The position numbers and the translations under genes are program-made. 64,000 bases of DNA, from the NCBI GenBank assembly GCA_964438735.1, contig CAYTLW010000026.1, positions 1 to 64,000 on the forward strand. Direction: 5' to 3'. The DNA comes from CAYTLW01 sp964438735. GTDB taxonomy: Bacteria > Myxococcota_A > UBA9042. Below, piece after piece: positions 9,601-18,334 of the stretch (positions within the stretch are counted from its first letter, which is position 1; each line of letters begins with the position of its first letter). The notes beneath the pieces are model-generated. The model worked only from the letters and a program-made list of their open reading frames with translations, made no database searches and was not told the origin of the DNA.

Positions 9601-9915
9601 GCGCTCCAGCGCCCCACGCACCGCCAGCGAAGCGGCCACGACATGCGGGCAGCCGCCATCCCAGAGGCGGCAGGTGCAATCCCACTCCTCGAGCACGGCG
9701 ACCGAGCCGGAGAAGTCGATGCCGAGCGAGACCTCGTGGTCCACGTCCCGGGAGCTACTCCGCAGGATCACATCGAAGCCGTCGCCCCCCTCGTCGCCAT
9801 GGTCCGCGTGCCGACGGGCCAGCCGTTGCACATGCCCCTGCATCAGGGAGTCCCGACCAATTCGCCACATGGGTGGCGAAATGACCTCTTCGAGCAGGCT
9901 CAGATTCAGACGCAT
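6604..9915 (-). CDS. SNF2-family helicase with SWIM zinc finger
   Basis: This 1103-residue protein has an N-terminal SWIM zinc finger (C-T-C-R then C-P-H near residues 78-90), a middle region of about 500 residues seen in bacterial SNF2 proteins, and then the two-lobe SNF2 ATPase. Lobe one has D-M-G-L-G-K-T (Walker A, about residue 640) and D-E-A-Q (about 738). Lobe two has the G-V-G-L-N-L-T-A-A-D and D-R-A-H-R-I-G-Q motifs. Such proteins move along DNA and remodel protein-DNA or polymerase complexes; the exact role in bacteria is poorly defined. The start overlaps the end of truD by 10 bases, so the two are probably translated together, with truD first. Confidence 0.92.
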   Translation of the reverse strand: MRLNLSLLEEVISPPMWRIGRDSLMQGHVQRLARRHADHGDEGGDGFDVILRSSSRDVDHEVSLGIDFSGSVAVLEEWDCTCRLWDGGCPHVVAASLAVRGALERADPSQVKSVGWRDVLGRVKDSDRGAVPQQRSWICYELSLEGAGEKMVVGVQRRKRTVGDKGRRASGAVLGWKPSAVGHFGYRTGDDPAANRDDLIPVLCSVNRHDLRVRTIQSGFVDVFLRLFVDAPAGTLRVDGDDASVAGVEREVTVIVEDTADGGLEVRARLQTHAPGSSGADHVLLPGPVPWFYLRQERCIVRPACRSSAALDLLRSGPLHISSDDVAAFCRDVVPALRAAVPLEERSSRLPPVLIGEPIPRICLGEADEVMTVELQFAYPPPPDLVGLDGEDAREVRVFQANEGARVFSRPGTGGRSVLWQRDAEVEEGWHRRVCEAISGALPAHLPPDEALDFLIDHLPALEADGAEVYGRDALTRMRPSEHPVRPGVHVRSGVDWFGIKVTLQAGSERLSLADVIQTWRAGTRYIRLAGGEMARLPTKWLTRHSGALMDLQELGQPADEPGEWRVEPFLLPILADLVAEDANRDGRWLAFVDRILNFEGIGSHPLPEGLNADLRSYQRHGYDWLCTVRDLGLHGCLADDMGLGKTVQALTVMLADIESGRATSPSLVVAPTSVVQNWADEAARFTPSLRVLVLGGDDRATRQTQLDNLDNYDLVVTSYALLRHDLERLRGWNFQWAVLDEAQAIKNPGSQTARAARELRANHRLTLTGTPLENNLLELWSLFQYLMPGFFGTRARFVRRYRTRVARAGAAADAMEQLRARLRPFVLRRLKSDVDKELPPITEVTLRCRMETPQRRLYERVRNSYRARVMQLVDDVGLERSALGVLEALLRLRQACCHPDLLPFDEAREVKESAKTSLFLRTVLQLIDEGRRVLVFSQWTTMLKLLRGKLEERGIECAYMDGSTRDRPTVIRAFQAKDGPPIFLISLKAGGVGLNLTAADTVIHYDPWWNPAAEQQASDRAHRIGQTLPVLVLRMVVEDTVEDHILRLQEGKRALAKAAIEAEVDGVKTLNRSDLEAIFGPEVGGRGKDETLSTAVRLGGDG

Positions 9916-11078
9916 GAACCACCATCCGCGGCGGCTGGGGCCGCGACGACCGTTTCTTGTCCAAGTTCATCGGCGGGCACAGGCCCCTGCAGCTCGCTCA
10001 ACAGCACTGTCGCGAAGGCCCCTGCCGGCAGCGTGAACGAGACGAGGATGCCGTCCGAGTCCATGGCCGCCTCTACGTCGCCAACGCTGGCGTGCAACGC
10101 CCGCCGCGTACCCGCCGCGAGGCTGCCGATGCGGGAGAAATCCGCCAGTGACAGCCCGCACCCGTCGAGGATCTGCTGCTCGTAGCGCCCGGCCTCGTCT
10201 TGCGGCAGCCGCATCTTGGGCCCCCACATGGGACCTGTCAGGCGGACTTCTGCGCGATCCAGGCGGGCCTGCTCACGGGTCGTATCGTCGCTCGGAAACT
10301 GACCGCCCGTATCGGTCTTCTGGCACATGTCGCCTGGCAGGACGCGATGGGCGATTCCCTCGGCCATGCGGCTGGCCAGCGTGCGATTGAAGACCTCGCT
10401 TTGCAGAGCGGAAGCGGCCAGACGACGCATGGTGCGGTCGCGCAGATCCACCTGGTGCGTGCGATCGTCGACGGTGCGCAGCGCGAGTTTGCCGGACAGC
10501 CCCTGGCTGAGCGCCCAGCCAGCGGCCAGGGTCGCGCCGCCATGTCCCATGCGCTGGGGGCCATAGAAATTGGGCAGGCCGAAACGATCGAGCAGCTCCA
10601 GCTTTGCCTGGACGCGCGGCAGATCGTCGGCCAGGGCACCTCGCAGCAGGATCCGAAAACGATTGCCGGCCAGGTGCCCGGTTCGAAGCTTGTTGCGATG
10701 CCGCCGGTGATCCAGCACCCGGACGCGGTCGTCGTCGATGTCCTCGATGCGGTCGCCTGCCATCGCCGGCACGCTGACCCACTGCCGCGTGATCGCGCGC
10801 CGATCTTTGAGCCCGGCCATGCCGATGTCGCGGTCGGAGATGCGCAGCCGGCGCGCGATATGCCGGCGCAGGGCGGGACCGGCCACGTTCCGTTTCTCTA
10901 CCCGCAAGTACAAATGCTCGCCCTCGCCGCAGGGTTCATACAGGGGCAGCTCGTCAACGACGAAGTCCTCTATCTGTTCCCGAATCCCTGCCACACAGCC
11001 GGCAATCTCCCCCGTGGATCGGGGGAGCGGGGCCAGGGGCAGCAAGGGGCAGAGATGAGGGGAGGCGGTCGAAACCAT
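9906..11078 (-). CDS. truD: tRNA pseudouridine(13) synthase TruD
   Basis: TruD isomerises uridine 13 of tRNA to pseudouridine. The 390-residue protein has the hallmark G-L-K-D-R-R-A motif with the catalytic Asp at about residue 92, the N-Y/N-F-Y-G-P-Q-R-M-G segment, and the E-V-F-N-R-T-L-A-S-R helix, all diagnostic of the family. It is slightly longer than the E. coli enzyme (about 350). Upstream TTGCTT (11115-11110), 17 bases and CAAACT (11092-11087) on the minus strand end 8 bases before the ATG, with no Shine-Dalgarno, so the mRNA may be leaderless. The SNF2 helicase follows, overlapping by 10 bases. Confidence 0.93.
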   Translation of the reverse strand: MVSTASPHLCPLLPLAPLPRSTGEIAGCVAGIREQIEDFVVDELPLYEPCGEGEHLYLRVEKRNVAGPALRRHIARRLRISDRDIGMAGLKDRRAITRQWVSVPAMAGDRIEDIDDDRVRVLDHRRHRNKLRTGHLAGNRFRILLRGALADDLPRVQAKLELLDRFGLPNFYGPQRMGHGGATLAAGWALSQGLSGKLALRTVDDRTHQVDLRDRTMRRLAASALQSEVFNRTLASRMAEGIAHRVLPGDMCQKTDTGGQFPSDDTTREQARLDRAEVRLTGPMWGPKMRLPQDEAGRYEQQILDGCGLSLADFSRIGSLAAGTRRALHASVGDVEAAMDSDGILVSFTLPAGAFATVLLSELQGPVPADELGQETVVAAPAAADGGSCV

Positions 11079-11228
11079 GGCCGGTCAGTTTGGACCGATT
11101 GGCAGGTGGAAGCAACCTTGTACGCCAACGCTGCGCCCTTGGAGGCGATGCGACTTGACCGGGGCCGGCAAAGCGCCCAAAACCCTCGGCTGCCGCGCAC
11201 TGCCCCGCAGGCGCCGGCGGAGGGCGCG
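11079..11228. promoter_or_regulatory. Divergent truD/glnS promoter region
   Basis: For truD (minus strand) TTGCTT at 11110-11115 and CAAACT at 11087-11092 have a 17-base spacer, and the -10 lies 8 bases from the ATG. On the plus strand TTGACC at 11155 is a possible -35 for glnS but its -10 partner is poor. GGAGG at about 11219 supports the glnS ATG at 11229 over the in-frame ATG at 11148. Confidence 0.35.
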
Positions 11229-13598
<2,370 letters not shown>

Positions 13599-13638
13599 GC
13601 CAGCGACCGGGTGGCGTGAGCGGGCGAGCTTGGAGGCT

Positions 13639-14190
13639 TCAGCGACCTGACGGACGCGCCGCTATTGTCACACGAAACACCACCGGACCGTCACGCCGCG
13701 GCACGACCACCGCGGCATAGGTGCCCACGTCATCGCGCGAGGCCATGGCGACGACGCCTTCCATGCCAGGCTGGACCACCTCGACCACCAGCCCCCCATT
13801 CGCCCCGGGCCGAACCGAGGCGATGGTCGGTCCGTAGTACATGCTGCGCCGCGTGGTCACGACCAGCATCTGGCGGTCGAAGTCGATGGCCGGCTTGTTG
13901 AGGAGGGGATCGGTATTGGGCGGCGAGGGCTGCTTCTTCTGGATGCGAAGTTTCGGCAGCCGGGCAACGAACGCATCGTAGGCCGCCTGGTCGACGATGA
14001 CATGGCCCTCGTGCTCGCTGCTGAGCGCCGGCGTCGTCATGAGTACGCGACCGCTGTGCTGACGCGCGATCGGGACATCCATCAAGGGCTCCGGTGCCAC
14101 GGCGGGCGAAGCGCAGCCGGCGCACGCAGCCAGGATACACGCGATCGAGCCGGCCAGAGCCGCCTCCACCATGGGCACACGCAAAGCCAT
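13639..14190 (-). CDS. Lipoprotein resembling PrcB C-terminal domain
   Basis: This 183-residue protein uses an ATG with GGAGG six bases upstream. A signal segment ends ILAAC (Cys23). The mature part, H-V-I-V-D-Q-A-A-Y-D-A-F-V then P-A-I-D-F-D-R-Q-M-L-V-V-T-T-R and Y-A-A-V-V-V-P-R-R-D, follows the layout of the PrcB C-terminal domain (an ey..l helix, an invariant DF before a strand, a closing V-V-P strand). Such domains are adaptors for secreted protease complexes and are also found alone in lipoproteins. The match is by eye and modest. It is divergent from the PHP-domain lipoprotein. Confidence 0.65.
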   Translation of the reverse strand: MALRVPMVEAALAGSIACILAACAGCASPAVAPEPLMDVPIARQHSGRVLMTTPALSSEHEGHVIVDQAAYDAFVARLPKLRIQKKQPSPPNTDPLLNKPAIDFDRQMLVVTTRRSMYYGPTIASVRPGANGGLVVEVVQPGMEGVVAMASRDDVGTYAAVVVPRRDGPVVFRVTIAARPSGR

Positions 14191-14309
14191 TGTCACCCTC
14201 CGATCCACGATCCGCGACAACGACCGAGCGCAAATCCGCCCATCCCGCCGCTCCGGCTCCACATCCCTTCTACGTTCCTCGCCCCAACTCCGCTACCCTG
14301 CGCTTCACC

Positions 14310-16925
14310 ATGCCGACCGCCCTCCGACGCACGTTCATCCCGCTCGCCCTCATCATCAGCCTGGCGTCCTGGGCCTGCAGCGACACGGAGCCTGCCGCCA
14401 AGCCCGCCGCAAACGCAGAGACGGACCAGCCCTCGCCGCCAACCCGCTGCCCTGACAACCGCCAGGTCTGCGTGATCCACGGGGCCGACCTTGCGACCGA
14501 CATGCCCTGGCTCAGCGGCCCGCTGGCGGCCGTGAGACCGACCGACTACATCCTGACCAACGGCCTGGCCCGATACACCATCCGCGGCAAGGGCATCGGC
14601 GCCGCCATGTATGGCAGTCGGGGCGGCTTGCCAGTAGACGCCGCGCGACTTGGAAAGGCGGGCGGGGTCGGGCCCGGACCGGTCGAGGCGCTGCGCGAGC
14701 TGGTGCTGACCGTAGACATGCACCTTGTCGACCCGGACAGCTTCACCGTCGGATCCGACGGCGACGACGAAGCGCATCTCGACGTGATTGGTGAGTTGGT
14801 GAAGTTCCCGACCCTGGACGAGGCCCTGGGCAAACCGCTGCCCCAAGTCTCCGCAAGCCATCGCTACACGTTGCGGGCTGACAGCACAGCGCTGGAGATC
14901 CGCACCACTCTGACGCCTGGCGACGGAACCAAGACCCAGGTGCTGGTGGCAGACTTCCTGTTCTGGGGCGGCGAGGTGGCCATGTACCTGCCCGAGTCGG
15001 GTGACCAGTTGCTACCGGCGGCCGGATTCAGCGACACCATCGGCTTTACCGGCCGCCGCCCGGGCGCTGCGCCCACCGCACCCGACTTCGCTTGCGCCAT
15101 CAGCGCACCAGAGCCCATGTCGACCTTGGACGCCGGCGCTATCAAGGCGATCATGCACGGCACCATCAAGATACCGCCCGAGGGGGTCACAGTTCGACGA
15201 TTCCTGGCCTGTGGCGGCAGGGAAGGCAGGGACCTCGCCGCCGCGATGAACGCAGCGCGCATCGCCGCGGGCCACGGCACCTGGGATACGTTGGCGGAGG
15301 GCACGGTTGAAGACGGCCCCGGCCCGGAGGTGGTGGAGGTCCTGGACGCCCAGGATCAGCCGCTGACGCGCTGTGATGTGGACAAGGCCGGCCAGTTTCG
15401 ATGCCCGGTGCCCAACGATGCCGAGCGACTGGCTGCCGGCTGGCTGGGCGACGGCGGCCCCGGTCTGCAAAGCGGTGGGCAGCCAGGCTCTGGCCCTGCC
15501 GTTGGCCTGGCCGCCTCGGGACCGCACTTCTTGAAAGGGCCAGCACCCACAGAGCTGCGCATCGACGCCACCCGAAATGACAAGCCGCTTACAGTGCGAG
15601 TCACCCTGCGGCCGACCGACGCGGACCCGGACAAGCTCAGAAGGCGCACATTCATCAACGTCGACGGCCTGGCCAGCCACCAGGTGCCGGCAGGCGCATA
15701 CGAGGTGTGGCTTACGGCAGGTCCGCTCTCGTCCATGCACCACGAGAAGATCCAGCTCATCGCCGGCCAGACTGTGACGGTCAAAGCCAGTCTCGCGCAG
15801 GTGGTCAAGGCGCCCGGCTGGATCGCCGCCGATCTGCACACCCATGCCGAGCCCTCGTCGGACAGCTCGGTGCCCGTGGCCACGCGTGTCGCCGGGGCTG
15901 TGGCCGAGGATCTCGACTACGTGGTGGCCACCGATCACGACGTGACCACCGATTATCGGCGCTGGATCGAGCACAGCGAGCTGCTCAGCCCCGGCAAGGG
16001 CGGGTGCATTCGGGTCGGCGAGGCTGGCGGACGGCTGCTGACCGCCGTCGGCCAGGAGATCTCCACGCTCAAGACGGGCCACTTCAACGTCTGGCCATTG
16101 AAGGCCGGGCCCGAGGGCGCCCTCGGCTGGTACCAACTGGGGCCCAAGGCGCTGCTGGACGCACTGCACGGTAGCGAGGCGGACCGCGTGGTGCAGTGCA
16201 ACCATCCACGCTTCGAGAGCTTCTCGTATTTCAAGACGATCAAGTTCGACGTCGCCAAGACCGACAAGGCGCTCCTGCGCTGCGATCTGATGGAGGTCGT
16301 CAATGGCCTCAGCCACAAAGAGACGGCCCAGGTGCTGATCGATTGGCTCGGTCTGCTGAACCGCGGCATCCGCATCACGGCCACGGGCGTCAGCGACTGC
16401 CACGAGTCGGCGGATGCCATCGGCAATGTGCGCACCTGGGTCTACCTGGGCGAGGCGGCGACGGCAGGATTGTGCGAGGGCGGCGCTGCGGTCGTGGACA
16501 AGGCCTTGATGGCTGGCCGCGCGGTGGCCAGCGGCGGTCCGATGGTGACCATGAAGGTCAGTCGAGCCAAATCCGTGGCGCAAATCGGCGACCTGCTGCC
16601 GGCCGAACCAGGCCCCGCATCGGTCCACGTCCAGGTGGCCGCGCCGGAGTGGCTGCCGCTGGGCACCGTGGAGATCTACGCAGGCGGGGCCAAGATCGCC
16701 AGCGAGCCGGTAGGCGCCACCGAGGTGAAGGCTGGCGCGCGCGTTGCAGATGTCGCGGTACCACTGCCCGAATCGGCGACCGACACCACCGTCGTGGCAG
16801 TGCACGTACCCTCGCCGGGGGGCGGCGGCTGGCCAGGGATCCAGTCGCCGGCATGGGCGGTCACCAACCCCGTGTTCATCGATGGCGATGGTGATGGGAA
16901 GTGGTTCGGCCAGTCAGCACCCTGA
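14310..16925 (+). CDS. CehA/McbA-type PHP-domain lipoprotein
   Basis: This 871-residue protein starts after a TACCCT hexamer that ends 10 bases upstream and has no Shine-Dalgarno. A lipoprotein signal ends ASWAC (Cys23). The first 500 residues are beta-rich and unassigned. From about residue 507 comes a PHP phosphoesterase domain: A-D-L-H-T-H, V-V-A-T-D-H-D-V, C-N-H-P-R, and A-T-G-V-S-D-C-H, the metal-binding His/Asp set of the CehA/McbA family of metallohydrolases. Members hydrolyse carbaryl-like or unknown phosphoester/amide substrates, so a specific substrate cannot be named. The product is probably a periplasmic or surface enzyme. Confidence 0.8.
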   Translation: MPTALRRTFIPLALIISLASWACSDTEPAAKPAANAETDQPSPPTRCPDNRQVCVIHGADLATDMPWLSGPLAAVRPTDYILTNGLARYTIRGKGIGAAMYGSRGGLPVDAARLGKAGGVGPGPVEALRELVLTVDMHLVDPDSFTVGSDGDDEAHLDVIGELVKFPTLDEALGKPLPQVSASHRYTLRADSTALEIRTTLTPGDGTKTQVLVADFLFWGGEVAMYLPESGDQLLPAAGFSDTIGFTGRRPGAAPTAPDFACAISAPEPMSTLDAGAIKAIMHGTIKIPPEGVTVRRFLACGGREGRDLAAAMNAARIAAGHGTWDTLAEGTVEDGPGPEVVEVLDAQDQPLTRCDVDKAGQFRCPVPNDAERLAAGWLGDGGPGLQSGGQPGSGPAVGLAASGPHFLKGPAPTELRIDATRNDKPLTVRVTLRPTDADPDKLRRRTFINVDGLASHQVPAGAYEVWLTAGPLSSMHHEKIQLIAGQTVTVKASLAQVVKAPGWIAADLHTHAEPSSDSSVPVATRVAGAVAEDLDYVVATDHDVTTDYRRWIEHSELLSPGKGGCIRVGEAGGRLLTAVGQEISTLKTGHFNVWPLKAGPEGALGWYQLGPKALLDALHGSEADRVVQCNHPRFESFSYFKTIKFDVAKTDKALLRCDLMEVVNGLSHKETAQVLIDWLGLLNRGIRITATGVSDCHESADAIGNVRTWVYLGEAATAGLCEGGAAVVDKALMAGRAVASGGPMVTMKVSRAKSVAQIGDLLPAEPGPASVHVQVAAPEWLPLGTVEIYAGGAKIASEPVGATEVKAGARVADVAVPLPESATDTTVVAVHVPSPGGGGWPGIQSPAWAVTNPVFIDGDGDGKWFGQSAP

Positions 16926-16970
16926 GCTGGCAAGCGCTCATCGTGCCAACACACGGCCACCAAACATCAC

Positions 16971-16999
16971 TTCGCCGACGATTCAACCTTCGCTATCCT
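16971..16999 (+). promoter_or_regulatory. Candidate leaderless promoter of the radical SAM gene
   Basis: TTCGCC (16971-16976), a 17-base spacer and TATCCT (16994-16999) stand 9 bases before the ATG at 17009, with no Shine-Dalgarno between. The -10 is good and the -35 is weak. Confidence 0.4.
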
Positions 17000-17008
17000 G
17001 TTTCCAAT

Positions 17009-18223
17009 ATGCCCGCCGACCCGACTGGCACGCGCTACACCGAGGTCCAGGCCCGCACCATCACGCGGCTGTCTGGCGTGGTCGATCCGTGGTTCTTGGG
17101 CCGCTACGGCATGAACCTCTACCGCGGCTGTGAGCATGGCTGTGCCTACTGCGACGGGCGGGCCGAGCGCTACCGTGTGCAAGGACAGTTCGACCGTGAG
17201 ATCACCGTCAAGACCAACGCAAAAGACGTATTCGCGGGCGAACTGCAACGACGCAAGGAGCCCGGATTCATCATGCTCGGCGGGGGCGTATGCGACGCCT
17301 GGCAGCCGGCCGAGGCGCACTATCAACTGGCGCGTAGCATCCTGGAGCTGGCGCTGGCCCACAACCTGCCGGTCCTGGCATTGACCAAGTCGGCGCTGAT
17401 CGAGCGGGATCTGGACCTGTTGGCGGCCATCAACGAGCGCAGCCGCGCCCTGCTCTGCTTCTCGATCCAGACCACAGACGAGGACATCCGAACACACTTC
17501 GAGCCCGGCGCCGCGCCGCTGGCCGAACGCTGGCGCCTGCTGGCAGCCGCTCGCGAGCGCGGCATCCCTACGGGCGTCATGGCCATGCCGACCCTGCCCG
17601 GCATCTCTGACAGCGAGGAGGCGGTCGAATCGCTCGTCGCCACGGCGGCCGAACACGGCGTGGCCTTCATTCTGTGCAGCGGTCTGACCCTGCGCCCCGG
17701 CGTGCAGCGAGAGCGCTACCTGGCGGCGGTGGCCGATTATGATGCAGAGTTGTTGCCCGGTTACGAGTGGATCTACGCGACGCTCCGGCGCTCAGGCAGG
17801 GGTGACGGTCGCTACCAGCAGCGCCTGGCTCGCCGCTTCCGCGCTGCGCTGGCCCGTCACAATCTGCCGGGACGCATCCCTCACCACCTCTTCGCCGGCC
17901 TGATGCCCATCTACTCCGAAGTGTCCGTATTGCTGGAGCACCACGCCTGGCAGGCGGCGGCAGAGGGTCGATCGAGCAGGTCTCTTCAAGCCGCCGGTTG
18001 GGGCATCCAGCGCTGGGCCCGGTGCCGCGTCTCAGAGCAGGGAAGGCGTCGGGATTTCAGCTACCGATCGGTGGAGGACGCCTTCCTTCAGATCGCCGTT
18101 GAAGACGATTGGAGCCGCATCGAGGGCGTCGATGAGCGTGCGGCTGAGGCCATCCGCGACCTGATGCCGAGGGTGCAGGCCGCCCGCGGCGACCAAGGGC
18201 CGCAGCAGATGTCGCTGGTTTGA
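17009..18223 (+). CDS. Radical SAM protein related to SplB/Rv2578c group
   Basis: This 404-residue protein has Y-R-G-C-E-H-G-C-A-Y-C-D-G-R, the CxxxCxxC cluster motif for a 4Fe-4S centre that cleaves S-adenosylmethionine, about 35 residues in. The N-P-Y-x-G-C-x-H-x-C-x-Y-C style context (here N-L-Y-R-G-C-E-H) and the following V-K-T-N and L-T-K-S motifs match the spore photoproduct lyase-like/Rv2578c subgroup rather than SPASM enzymes. The downstream half has no second cysteine cluster. The function is unknown; DNA-repair and tRNA roles are possible for this subgroup. It appears monocistronic. Confidence 0.8.
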   Translation: MPADPTGTRYTEVQARTITRLSGVVDPWFLGRYGMNLYRGCEHGCAYCDGRAERYRVQGQFDREITVKTNAKDVFAGELQRRKEPGFIMLGGGVCDAWQPAEAHYQLARSILELALAHNLPVLALTKSALIERDLDLLAAINERSRALLCFSIQTTDEDIRTHFEPGAAPLAERWRLLAAARERGIPTGVMAMPTLPGISDSEEAVESLVATAAEHGVAFILCSGLTLRPGVQRERYLAAVADYDAELLPGYEWIYATLRRSGRGDGRYQQRLARRFRAALARHNLPGRIPHHLFAGLMPIYSEVSVLLEHHAWQAAAEGRSSRSLQAAGWGIQRWARCRVSEQGRRRDFSYRSVEDAFLQIAVEDDWSRIEGVDERAAEAIRDLMPRVQAARGDQGPQQMSLV

Positions 18224-18244
18224 GCTGGCGAGTTCCCAAAGATG

Positions 18245-18266
18245 CCAGGTGTCAATACCTGACCCC
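18245..18266. repeat. Possible REP-like palindromic element
   Basis: CAGGT and ACCTG flank a GTCAAT core, followed by a GACCCC tail. This matches by memory the palindromic T-G-T-C-A-A-T-A-C-C-T-G-A-C-C-C-C sequence seen next to REP-associated (RAYT/Y1) transposases in many proteobacteria. A second GGTGTCAAG lies at about 18305. No transposase gene is present, so this would be an orphan copy between two convergent genes. Confidence 0.3.
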
Positions 18267-18334
18267 ATAGACGGTGGTGGCTCAGTGCATCGATTGTGGG
18301 CAAAGGTGTCAAGTTTCGATGCTTGGCGCTCCGC

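Noticed and set aside
10200..11228. Extended N-terminus for GlnRS (343 more codons)
   Set aside because: These codons overlap truD on the other strand and have no tRNA synthetase similarity; GGAGG supports 11229.
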